Source of the DNA: Lactobacillus huangpiensis
Lineage (GTDB): Bacteria > Bacillota > Bacilli > Lactobacillales > Lactobacillaceae
DNA length: 64,000 nucleotides
Assembly (NCBI RefSeq): GCF_019972815.1
Contig: NZ_BPPA01000005.1
Span: forward strand, 1 to 64,000
Direction: 5' to 3'
Shown here: positions 42,255-50,266 of the stretch, piece after piece
Numbering within the stretch: position 1 is the stretch's first letter
Layout: every line of letters begins with the position of its first letter
Position numbers and translations under genes: made by a program
The notes under the pieces: generated by a model
Database searches by the model: none
Seen by the model: the letters and a program-made list of their open reading frames with translations, nothing else
Told to the model about the DNA's origin: nothing

Positions 42255-43244
42255 TTACAAGTTAACTACGCTATTTACTTCTCCTCCGGAAATAATTGTT
42301 TTGGCATCGTTCAAAGCAATTTCAATACTGTTTTTAACAGCTAGTTTCGTGAAGAAAGCAATATGCGGGGTGATTAATACCTGTGGCATTGCTTTTAGTT
42401 CTTTATAATCTTCCGGAAGGGAATTCAGCATATTCTTTTTATCATAAAAATCTGTTTCATCGGCTAAAGTATCCAAGGCTGCAGCAGAAATTTGTCCATT
42501 TTTAAGAGCCGCAATTAAAGCTTGTGTGTCAACCAAGCCTCCACGAGCTACGTTAATCAAAATAGGCTTTTTCTTCATTTTATCAAAAGCAGTTTTGTCA
42601 ATCATGTTTTTAGTACTTGCTAATAACGGCGTATGCAAAGAAATAATATCGGATTCAGCAAGAATCGTATCAAAGTCGGTATAAGTGAGGTAAGGTTCCA
42701 GAGATGCGTCATAAACCGGATCACAAGCCAAAACTTTAGCGCCCAATGCGCTGTATAGGTGTGCACTGGCTCCACCAATATGACCAGCGCCAACTATACC
42801 GACAGTGCAATTAAAAATTTCAGTACTAATTGTACTTTTATCATAAGTAAAATCACCATGATCCATTCTGTCTTGATATATCCCAATTTTGCGCAGTAAG
42901 TACATTGCATCGGTTACACCGAGTTCGGCAATGGCTCTTGGTGAATAAGCTGCAACGTTTGTAATTTTAATACCATTCTTTTTTGCGGCTGCTACATCTT
43001 GATTATCAACTCCAACCTGCCGCACGGATAATTGCTTAATACCATATTGCTTAAATTTTTCGTAGACACTGGCACCGACTGGAAGATTTCCTTCAGAACT
43101 CACTCCGTCAAAACCTTGTGCTAAATCAGCATTATCTGCAGACAAGTCATCGTGGACGATCTTTATTTCAACTTGGTTTTTTTGAGCCCAGTTTTCAATA
43201 ATGCTTTCTTCCATCTTAATTACACCATAACAAATAATTTTCAC
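42255..43244 (-). CDS. D-2-hydroxyacid dehydrogenase (D-lactate / D-hydroxyisocaproate type)
   Basis: A 329-residue NAD-dependent oxidoreductase. The Rossmann motif is G-A-G-H-I-G-G (about 151-157). Substrate Arg is in NVARGGLVD, acid Glu in the LADETDFY region and catalytic His in LITPHIAF. The length and pattern fit lactobacillal D-HicDH and D-LDH. It reduces keto acids to the D-hydroxy acids. The start is a GTG with GGAGAG upstream. Twenty-one further sense codons follow the stop in frame, possibly an eroded extension or a neighbouring gene fragment. Confidence 0.88.
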   Translation of the reverse strand: MKIICYGVIKMEESIIENWAQKNQVEIKIVHDDLSADNADLAQGFDGVSSEGNLPVGASVYEKFKQYGIKQLSVRQVGVDNQDVAAAKKNGIKITNVAAYSPRAIAELGVTDAMYLLRKIGIYQDRMDHGDFTYDKSTISTEIFNCTVGIVGAGHIGGASAHLYSALGAKVLACDPVYDASLEPYLTYTDFDTILAESDIISLHTPLLASTKNMIDKTAFDKMKKKPILINVARGGLVDTQALIAALKNGQISAAALDTLADETDFYDKKNMLNSLPEDYKELKAMPQVLITPHIAFFTKLAVKNSIEIALNDAKTIISGGEVNSVVNL

Positions 43245-43316
43245 TTTTTATCTCTCCTATTCTTGCTTATAAAAATTGATAATCTTTGTTTTTAAGTTTG
43301 ACATATCCTATTAAGC

Positions 43317-43515
43317 CTAATTTACGGTATCTCTAATGCCAGAAGACGTATCTTTATCATATTCAAGACCGCAAATGCAGGCTAGAGGCATATTGACACC
43401 CCGTTGTCCCATTACTAATCCCGTAGCTGCTACTAGCAAGTCACAAACTTTAGAAATTACGGGTACGCCACGCAAGCTACTAATTGTAGTCATAGGTTCT
43501 CCCCACTTATTAAAT
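43317..43515 (-). pseudogene. CofE-like (F420-0:L-glutamate ligase family) C-terminal remnant
   Basis: The minus strand encodes a 58-codon open frame from ATG 43493 to TAG 43317. It contains LRGVPVISKVCDLLVAAT, GLVMGQRGVNMPLACICGL and SGIRDTVN. This order fits the C-terminal end of CofE/PF01996 proteins, which several lactobacilli carry. The frame continues upstream as K-W-G-E-P before a stop, so the ATG is probably an internal Met. The first ~80 percent of the gene is missing. It is a decayed gene, not a small functional one. Confidence 0.65.
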
Positions 43516-43643
43516 TAATTAAAAAACATAGTATCTTAATTATAAAGGTTTAGTTATACAGTGAGAAAGTAAATTTTTAAAATTGCCAACAAAAAAATGT
43601 ACTGTTATCCAAAATAACAATACATTTTTATATTACTGATTAA

Positions 43644-45491
43644 TTATTCAACTTTTACAATTTCATTTACAAATTCATCATACGTTTTACTGGCAGTTAA
43701 CTTAGAAACTTTATTATCATTAATGATAACCTCAGATAGTTCATCAAAAACTTTACGGAATTTCTTCTCATCCTTCTTGCTCGAAGCCAACGTAATAATT
43801 AAATAAACTAACTGATTTCCCCATTTTATTCCCTTAGGGTTAATATAAATAAACCACTGGCTCTTCTCGGCATCATAATCAATAGGGTGCGGAATTGCAA
43901 CTGATCCAAAAGCTGTACTAGAAAGCTTTTCTCTTTCTAAAATCTTTTTTTCAAAATCCTGACCAACAATTTTTTCTTTAATAAATTGCGTAGAAATGCA
44001 GTGAATAATTTCTGAAGCACTCCGACTGCCACTTTCTCTGACAAAATTATTTTTAGATGTAAATTTTGCCAGACCACGTTTTAATTCTTGAGATAAATTT
44101 GCATCCTTAATCTGCTTAATTGCTTTTTGAATTTTATTAATGTCATTAGGTAACAGAAAACTAGAGATTTGCACAAAATTATGATTTTTTATAATTTGTT
44201 TTGAGTCTGCCACAATTACCAGTTGCGTTTCATCTAAAATATCAGATTCATCGGTAATAGTATTAAGTAAAGCCATATCATTATTAAATTTTTGATCAAT
44301 AATGTCTACAGTGTCTTTAGCATTACCATGATATTCCGGCATAAACAACTGACCGATAACTTTATTTTCATTCCTAATTTGCTCGGTAACGATATTACCT
44401 ACATGCAAAGCAATAAAAGCAATTTCTTCTTCACTAACTGAAATACCTAACACATTATTTATTTCATATGCTATTAAAGTAGCACATTCATATATTGTAG
44501 GTGAAGAGTTTTTTATATTTTTTGCCAAGGGATTATGAATTGTATCATTATTTTTAAAACGATCTATTAAACGTAATAAATGTGGCAAAAATCTTTTCTT
44601 AAATAATTCTTCGTCGAGATCTAAGTCATAGGTTTTTCTCACAAACAACACGATTCTCTTAAATAACTTATTAATTTGTGACTTTTTGGGTACTTCAATC
44701 TTATGATTACCTATTAATAATTCCGACATATTTACCAGTTGCTTAACATCATATGCGGATAAGCAATAGTCAGTTTTATTATTAATCTCTTCAACAAGTC
44801 GATGTACTAAAACATTATCAATTTTATTAACATCCGGCTTTTCTATTGTTTCATCAGAACGATCAATCATAATCACCAGGTGTAATAAGAAATTGCTAAA
44901 ATTAAAAGAATCTAATTTTGTCTTAGTTTCAGAAATACTTTGACTTAAAATTTTGCTGATTAAATGAACTTTAACATCAGGAAAATATTCTTGAATTGCT
45001 TTTTCATTTAACAGAGTCCCGTTCAATTCATGATATATGATTGATGACAATATTTTCCTTTTATTTTCTTCTTTTCCTTCAACATGATAAAAATCACCAG
45101 AACGAACTAATTTCAGATCAAAATTGGAAAACTCATTGCTTAAATTTTTTATTTCTTTTCTCAGCTCCACATCATTAATGTAAAGTTGACCAGACAAATC
45201 ATAAATATTGATTGGTTCTTCCGCCATAATCAATTTTCGTATCAGCCAAGAGCTTCTTTGATTGACGGTTATAGGTAAGCTGCTATTTTTTACCTGGGTT
45301 TCATTACTACCTTTAAATTTATAACCTTTTGGTCCACTTTCAATTTCAATATTGTTTTGACGTAGCTGAGCTATTCTATTTTTCACCGTTCTTTCCGAAA
45401 TTGCCAGTTTCATTGCAAGAGTTTTCGCAGTGATCCAAGATTCATTATTTTGTCGTAAAAAATCTAATAAATCTCTGTTGCCACCCATCAT
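43644..45491 (-). CDS. PRD-containing PTS regulator (BglG/MtlR type) with EIIA domain
   Basis: A 615-residue activator. An N-terminal helix-turn-helix (about 15-40, ITAKTLAMKLAISERTVKNR) is followed by a second helix-turn-helix region. Two PRD domains follow (about 190-290 and 300-400; conserved His in LLHLVIMID, LPHLLRLID and ALHVGNIV). An EIIB-like segment follows, then a C-terminal fructose/mannitol-type EIIA domain (about 480-615) with the phosphorylatable His in VAIPHPID. It is the last gene of the PTS operon and should activate it when the PTS is busy transporting. Confidence 0.9.
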   Translation of the reverse strand: MMGGNRDLLDFLRQNNESWITAKTLAMKLAISERTVKNRIAQLRQNNIEIESGPKGYKFKGSNETQVKNSSLPITVNQRSSWLIRKLIMAEEPINIYDLSGQLYINDVELRKEIKNLSNEFSNFDLKLVRSGDFYHVEGKEENKRKILSSIIYHELNGTLLNEKAIQEYFPDVKVHLISKILSQSISETKTKLDSFNFSNFLLHLVIMIDRSDETIEKPDVNKIDNVLVHRLVEEINNKTDYCLSAYDVKQLVNMSELLIGNHKIEVPKKSQINKLFKRIVLFVRKTYDLDLDEELFKKRFLPHLLRLIDRFKNNDTIHNPLAKNIKNSSPTIYECATLIAYEINNVLGISVSEEEIAFIALHVGNIVTEQIRNENKVIGQLFMPEYHGNAKDTVDIIDQKFNNDMALLNTITDESDILDETQLVIVADSKQIIKNHNFVQISSFLLPNDINKIQKAIKQIKDANLSQELKRGLAKFTSKNNFVRESGSRSASEIIHCISTQFIKEKIVGQDFEKKILEREKLSSTAFGSVAIPHPIDYDAEKSQWFIYINPKGIKWGNQLVYLIITLASSKKDEKKFRKVFDELSEVIINDNKVSKLTASKTYDEFVNEIVKVE

Positions 45492-45503
45492 TTATCTCCT
45501 CAC

Positions 45504-46055
45504 CTATTCAAGATTAGAGTGTACTGAACGTAATTGACTTGCTGTAACCAAATTAGTATGAAGAGCTCTTAATACCAAACTGTCAAACAATAGTAAAGAA
45601 GATTGTTCATACAAACTTCCCATAGGCTGAATTGAAGAGCCAGCTGTATCCTTGTCTTGGGCCTCAATTAATACAGTCACATCACTTTTTTGATTAAGCG
45701 GTGCCTTTTTATTAGCTGTAAAAACTATAATTTTTGCTTTTGCTTTTTTAGCACTTTCTTCTTGCGAAATTAGAGTTGATGATTTACCACTAGCAGAATT
45801 AAAAATTAATAAATCATCTTTGCCAATCGCCGGTGCTGTTATCTCAGTGACTAGATGTACTCTAAGGCCAAACTGCGTTAACCGATTTGCAAGAGCATTT
45901 ATCATTAAGCCACTTCTGCCTTCACCCGAAAGAAAAATACTTTTGGCATTCAAAAACATTCTTAAAATTTGGTCAGCTTTTTCATTTGTGAGATCACAAT
46001 TTATATTGCTAAGTTCACTAATAATTTGATCAAATTCGTCAATCATTTCTGACAT
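45504..46055 (-). CDS. SIS-domain isomerase, HxlB-like (6-phospho-3-hexuloisomerase family)
   Basis: A 183-residue SIS-fold protein. The sequence runs GEGRSGLMINALANRLTQFG, TAPAIGKDDLLIFNSASGKS and QPMGSLYEQSSLLLFDSLVL, which is the pattern of HxlB (PHI) enzymes that convert arabino-3-hexulose-6-P to fructose-6-P. No HxlA (hexulose phosphate synthase) is seen; the distant epimerase homologue is the nearest TIM-barrel candidate. It overlaps the preceding SIS gene by 17 bases. Confidence 0.85.
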   Translation of the reverse strand: MSEMIDEFDQIISELSNINCDLTNEKADQILRMFLNAKSIFLSGEGRSGLMINALANRLTQFGLRVHLVTEITAPAIGKDDLLIFNSASGKSSTLISQEESAKKAKAKIIVFTANKKAPLNQKSDVTVLIEAQDKDTAGSSIQPMGSLYEQSSLLLFDSLVLRALHTNLVTASQLRSVHSNLE

Positions 46056-46644
46056 CCTTTGCTAGTCGCTGTCCCACTTTACCAGAAGGATGATTTAATA
46101 AAAAGGCTTTTTTGGTAAAATTTTCATCTTTCATTAGTATTGTTGCTATAACATCAAATAGAGAAATGACAGCCAAAGTACTGGTAGTAGCCAGCATATT
46201 AAACTCATCCAGTTCTTTTTCAACTTTAACTTTTACAACCAAATCTGCATTTTTTGCCAAAATCGAATCAACATTTTCAGTTACAGTGACAATTTTTGCC
46301 TGTTTTTCTTTAACATTTTGGTCAAAACTAGTTAATTCTTTAGTAGAACCACCTTTTGATATAAAGATGACAGTATCGCCTTTTTTCACTTGTCCTAAGC
46401 CGCCATGAACAGCATCTGACGGATTAAGATAAAAAGCTGAGATACCTACAACATTTAATGTGTGGGTTGCTTTGCGAGCTGCCATTGCTGAAGTACCACA
46501 ACCAGTGAGAAAAACATTATTAGTATTTTTTTCTATGGTTTTTAGTAAATGAGTAAAATCTTCTTCACTAATGCTTTGGCCAAGCTTAATAATTTCTTCG
46601 CCTTCAGCTTGGAAAAGTGCGGAATAATTATTCATCTGTTTCAC
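46039..46644 (-). CDS. SIS-domain sugar-phosphate isomerase (KpsF/KdsD-like, no CBS domains)
   Basis: A 201-residue SIS-fold protein. It has the entry loop LTGCGTSAMAARKATHTL, the DAVHGGLGQVKKGD turn and a second binding loop ISKGGSTKEL. This resembles arabinose-5-phosphate isomerases (KdsD/KpsF/GutQ) without their CBS pair. It probably isomerises an aldose and ketose phosphate. The gene overlaps both neighbours, so it is fully part of the PTS operon. Confidence 0.85.
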   Translation of the reverse strand: MKQMNNYSALFQAEGEEIIKLGQSISEEDFTHLLKTIEKNTNNVFLTGCGTSAMAARKATHTLNVVGISAFYLNPSDAVHGGLGQVKKGDTVIFISKGGSTKELTSFDQNVKEKQAKIVTVTENVDSILAKNADLVVKVKVEKELDEFNMLATTSTLAVISLFDVIATILMKDENFTKKAFLLNHPSGKVGQRLAKDVRND

Positions 46645-47152
46645 CTAGAATTATGATTTCAATTTTTCTTTTTCTTGCTCTAGTTTGATCAAAATCTGCA
46701 AAAAAGATCTGACCAACTGAACCTAAAAGTAGCCTATGCTGCTTAACTCCCAAGGTAACGCTTGACCCAAGGAAATCTGATCTCAAATGACCATCTGTAT
46801 TTAACATCGTCCATTTAACCGCCGGATAATTAGGATCAGTCTTTTTCATTCCATAAGCAATATGCTCTGGACCAGGACTAAGATAGGGATAATTTTCTGA
46901 CTGCTGACGAGGAACTATCTTGTCTAATACATTAGTTAGATCAACTTGCAGGAAATCATCATCATAGTAATTTTTGTCATGCATATACTCGTCAAAATAG
47001 ACAGAACATGTTGTATGCGTAGTTTGCACTAAACAAATGCCATTAGCAATATTACTTTTGTTAACAGCGTCCTTTACTTGCTCCGTAATCATATGATAAG
47101 AAGGTCTGCCTTGAACTGTTTCTAGCTCTAATTCATCAAAATAGAAACTCAT
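46628..47152 (-). CDS. YjbQ/UPF0047-family protein
   Basis: A 174-residue protein of the YjbQ family. It has the conserved HTT motif (QTTHTTCSV) and the NTDGHLRSDFLGSS segment carrying metal-binding residues; the C-terminus has RARKRKIEI. Some members have weak thiamine-phosphate-synthase activity, but the family is often found in sugar operons, where its role is unknown. It overlaps the IIB gene by four bases and the SIS gene by 17. Confidence 0.85.
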   Translation of the reverse strand: MSFYFDELELETVQGRPSYHMITEQVKDAVNKSNIANGICLVQTTHTTCSVYFDEYMHDKNYYDDDFLQVDLTNVLDKIVPRQQSENYPYLSPGPEHIAYGMKKTDPNYPAVKWTMLNTDGHLRSDFLGSSVTLGVKQHRLLLGSVGQIFFADFDQTRARKRKIEIIILGETDE

Positions 47153-47439
47153 GATTCAATAGCTGCCTTTACTTTGTCCCATACTTGATCTGTACCAATA
47201 CCTGTCAAAAGAGCTACACCATTAATTACCTTGTCTTTAATTTCATCAGGAACTATCGTAGTTGAAATAACAATATCATAATTGCCATTTTGAATGTTCT
47301 CAACTTCTTGACTAACAGCAGATTGCTTAATTTCAACGTCATTTTCAAAGCCATTCTCTTTTAGCCAGTCATTAACTTTTGCGTGGACAATGGTTGAAGT
47401 AGCATGTCCAGCACCACACATAATTAACATTTTTTTCAT
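47149..47439 (-). CDS. PTS galactitol-type EIIB subunit
   Basis: A 96-residue protein starting MLIMCGAGHATSTIV, where Cys is the phosphorylated residue of GatB-type EIIB. It accepts phosphate from EIIA and passes it to the sugar bound to IIC. It lies two bases after the IIC gene. Confidence 0.92.
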   Translation of the reverse strand: MKKMLIMCGAGHATSTIVHAKVNDWLKENGFENDVEIKQSAVSQEVENIQNGNYDIVISTTIVPDEIKDKVINGVALLTGIGTDQVWDKVKAAIES

Positions 47440-47441
47440 GA

Positions 47442-48794
47442 TTATTCACCTTCCTCTGCACTTGGACCAGCATTAAATTTCTTAATTACATTTAAGTAGT
47501 ATAGAAGGCCAAGTAAAACAACTATCAAAACACCCAAACCAATAACACCGAAGTTTTGCGTCATCCAAACGAAAATTGAATTTGTCCATAATCCAGACAG
47601 TTCGAACGAAAACGCACCTTTCGTATTAATACTGTAATTGGCCAACTTGAAACTCTTCATTACTAATGGTGAAAGCCAAGTAGACAAATACAGCATTGGT
47701 ACCGAATAGATGACTGCTCCTATTAAACTTCTGATAATATTGCCTTTAAAAGCACCAACTAATAGAGTAAATACATAAACATAAAGTGTTAAATCTCCTA
47801 GAGGCAAAACTTTATTACCAGGTAAAATTGTGGCTAAGAACAGTGAGATTGGAATCATTAAAACACTAGTAGCGATCACAGCTGGATGACCAACAGTTAA
47901 AGCAGCATCCATACCAATGTTTACTTTTTTGCCGTGTAAATGCTTCTTAGTAAACTCTTGGGTTGCTGAAGAAATTGGAGTTAAACTTTCCATGAACATT
48001 GAAATCATTTTTGGCATGATTTTCAAAGTTGCACCCATTTCAACTCCAAGTTGCAAAATACCAGAAACATCAAAGCCAGCTAGTAGTCCGATACCAACTC
48101 CTACAATAAAGCCAATAACTAATGGATCACCTAAAACGCCAAACCGTTTTTGAATTTTTTCTGGACTTGCGTCTAATTTGTTAAATCCTGGAATTTTATC
48201 AAATAACCAGTTTAACGGTACAGCTAAAATTGTGGCTGAAAGAGCCATTGTATGAGTTACAGCAATACCAGGCAAGTTGAAAAACTTTTCCGTAATTGGC
48301 TGCATCAAGTCTGCTAAAAACAATTCCAGTAGAAAGCCACCAGCTAAAGCAATTATGCCGTATACATAATTACCTGAAACTGCCCATACCAGCAAACCAA
48401 TAAATGTTGGTTGCCATAAATTCCAAATATCAACATTCAGTGTTCTCGTTAAACCAATCCACACTAAAACCAGATTTATTAAAATAGTTAGTGGAATTGC
48501 CAAAACACCTAAAGAACTTGAAAAGGCAAGTGGACCTCCGACTCCACAACCAACATCCATAATACTTAACGACAAATGATATCTTGCAACCATCAATTTA
48601 ATTGCAGGTTGCAAGTTAGTAGCCATCATGTTAACTACCATGTTCATTCCAATAAAACCAGCACTTAAGGTCAAGCCAGAAATCAGTGCTTTAGATGGTT
48701 TTAAACCGACAATTAGACCCAAAATAATGATAATAATTGGTATACCAACTGTTGAGCCTAAGTTTAAGAACCAATGTATGGCCTGTACAAACAT
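47442..48794 (-). CDS. PTS galactitol-type EIIC permease
   Basis: A 450-residue membrane permease of the GatC family with about ten to twelve helices (opening GSTVGIPIIIIILGLIVGLKP; conserved MMATNLQP and GVGGPLAFSS regions). This family transports galactitol, pentitols and other polyols or sugars; the substrate cannot be told here. Fourteen bases separate it from the IIA gene. Confidence 0.92.
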   Translation of the reverse strand: MFVQAIHWFLNLGSTVGIPIIIIILGLIVGLKPSKALISGLTLSAGFIGMNMVVNMMATNLQPAIKLMVARYHLSLSIMDVGCGVGGPLAFSSSLGVLAIPLTILINLVLVWIGLTRTLNVDIWNLWQPTFIGLLVWAVSGNYVYGIIALAGGFLLELFLADLMQPITEKFFNLPGIAVTHTMALSATILAVPLNWLFDKIPGFNKLDASPEKIQKRFGVLGDPLVIGFIVGVGIGLLAGFDVSGILQLGVEMGATLKIMPKMISMFMESLTPISSATQEFTKKHLHGKKVNIGMDAALTVGHPAVIATSVLMIPISLFLATILPGNKVLPLGDLTLYVYVFTLLVGAFKGNIIRSLIGAVIYSVPMLYLSTWLSPLVMKSFKLANYSINTKGAFSFELSGLWTNSIFVWMTQNFGVIGLGVLIVVLLGLLYYLNVIKKFNAGPSAEEGE

Positions 48795-48808
48795 TTTTTA
48801 CCACTCCT

Positions 48809-49267
48809 TTAATTCAATCCGTATTTCTTCAATATTTGATCTGCTTGATCAATTTCAGATGCTGACATCAACTCTTTAATAGCCGTTTTATTTTGGCAGA
48901 AAGTCATTAAATTGCTTAATAACTGCGCCTGTTCATGCGGCTTGCTCATTGCAATCATAAAGACAATGTTAACTTTGACATTGACAGATTTATTTACCAT
49001 GCTTTTAAAATGAACGGGGTTTTTTAAAGTTGCTAGAGCTATCTGTGAAGTATTGACATATGCCGAATCTGTGTGAGGGATTGCCACTCCAAATCCCTCT
49101 TCAAGTTCTAACCCAGTTGGAAAGTCGGTTTCCCGTTTTAAAACATGTTCCAAATAACTATCTTTAATTACATCCCTTTCTTTCAGTGCTTTAGCCATTT
49201 TGGTAATTATTTCTGTGCTATTTCTTGCATCAACATCTAGCTTGATTATTCTTTTATCGAAGAACAT
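48809..49267 (-). CDS. PTS EIIA subunit (fructose/mannitol/GatA type)
   Basis: A 152-residue EIIA with phosphorylatable His in FGVAIPHTDSAY (about residue 66). It receives phosphate from HPr and is the first gene of the leftward operon. A well-placed AAGGCGG ribosome site lies eight bases upstream of the ATG. Confidence 0.92.
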   Translation of the reverse strand: MFFDKRIIKLDVDARNSTEIITKMAKALKERDVIKDSYLEHVLKRETDFPTGLELEEGFGVAIPHTDSAYVNTSQIALATLKNPVHFKSMVNKSVNVKVNIVFMIAMSKPHEQAQLLSNLMTFCQNKTAIKELMSASEIDQADQILKKYGLN

Positions 49268-49330
49268 TCCTTCATCCGCCTTTCTTTATGTCACAATATT
49301 AAGCGCTTTATTTATTAAAGGAAAAAGCAA

Positions 49331-49351
49331 TTTTGCACCGCAAGGTGAAAA
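49331..49351. repeat. Hairpin in the divergent PTS/epimerase intergenic region
   Basis: TTTTGCACC-GCAA-GGTGAAAA forms a short stem with a GCAA loop (one bulged G), about 65 bases upstream of the IIA gene. A second self-complementary stretch, GCAAAA-ATTA-TTTTGC, lies near 49382. Either could be an operator or leader structure. Confidence 0.35.
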
Positions 49352-49443
49352 TAAAAGGAGCATAACTTTCACTCTTACTGGGCAAAAATTATTTTGCAAT
49401 AAAAGAGCGTGTTGGCTATAAGTTATATTAAGGAGGAGATAAA

Positions 49444-50088
49444 ATGGTCGAAGTAGCCGTATCTTTACATAGTGGTCCTAAAATCAATCTAGCAAAAACA
49501 CTAACTTTATTAGAAAAAGGAGGAGCTGATTATTTTCATATTGACGTAATGGATGGTACTTTTGTTTCTGAAATTGATTTCGGCGAAAATCTGGTTAAGG
49601 AAATTAGTGATTACTCTTCAGTCCCACTTGATATTCATATGATGGTAAATAATCCAGAGAAATTAATTAACCACTACTGTTGCAAAACTACGAAAGTAAT
49701 TGGCATACATGTAGAATCAACACAGCATATTCATCGTGCTCTATCATTAATTAAACATGCAGGCAAAAAAAGCGAAGTTATTATTAATCCTGGTACCCCT
49801 GTCAATGCCATAACTCCTGTTCTCGATTTCGTTGATCAAGTTATGGTCATGTCAGTTGATCCTGGAACAAGTGGTGCCAAATTTATCCCTAATACTATTA
49901 ACAAAGTTAAAGAACTGGATGATCTGAGACAAATTAATCATTATCATTATCAAATTGAAGCCGATGGCAGCATTAGCAACCAAAATATTAGTGAACTAAA
50001 AAAAGCAGGACTTGATATTGCAGTTTCAGGTTCTTACATCTTTAAAGGCGATTTTAAAAAACAAATTCAAACATTAAAAAATATATAA
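49444..50088 (+). CDS. Ribulose-phosphate 3-epimerase family protein (second copy)
   Basis: A 214-residue TIM-barrel epimerase. Metal and acid positions are kept: YFHIDVMDGT, LDIHMMV and QIEADGS. It is distant from the rpe product encoded at 40 kb. It is divergent from the galactitol-type PTS operon. By context it may act on the PTS-derived ketose phosphate (pentulose or hexulose, as in allulose-6-P epimerase). AAGGAGGAG ribosome site. Confidence 0.85.
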   Translation: MVEVAVSLHSGPKINLAKTLTLLEKGGADYFHIDVMDGTFVSEIDFGENLVKEISDYSSVPLDIHMMVNNPEKLINHYCCKTTKVIGIHVESTQHIHRALSLIKHAGKKSEVIINPGTPVNAITPVLDFVDQVMVMSVDPGTSGAKFIPNTINKVKELDDLRQINHYHYQIEADGSISNQNISELKKAGLDIAVSGSYIFKGDFKKQIQTLKNI

Positions 50089-50121
50089 AAAAGCTATTTC
50101 CTTAATGGAAATGGTCTTTTT
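50087..50121 (+). terminator. Terminator of the second epimerase gene
   Basis: ATTTCC and GGAAAT form the core stem, flanked by AAAAAG and CTTTTT. A further hairpin AAAGGTCGTTTC / GAAATGACCTTT lies at 50171-50204. Confidence 0.7.
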
Positions 50122-50266
50122 ATCCCTTTTGAAAGCCAATTTTAAATACAATTTAATTTTGCATATCGAAAAAGGTCGTTTCAAGTAAAAGAAATGACCT
50201 TTTGTGTTACTTTTGGTGCCAGCAAAATTTCTACATGTTACGCTTCTCATTATACAAAACGAAAGC

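Noticed and set aside
43336-43518. Plus-strand ORF of 60 residues
   Set aside because: The opposite strand shows CofE-like coding sequence, so this frame is its shadow.
34700-50000. Sigma-54 (-24/-12) promoters for the PTS operon
   Set aside because: I found no TGGCAC-N5-TTGC-type site upstream of the PTS genes. The regulator lacks a sigma-54-interacting AAA+ domain.
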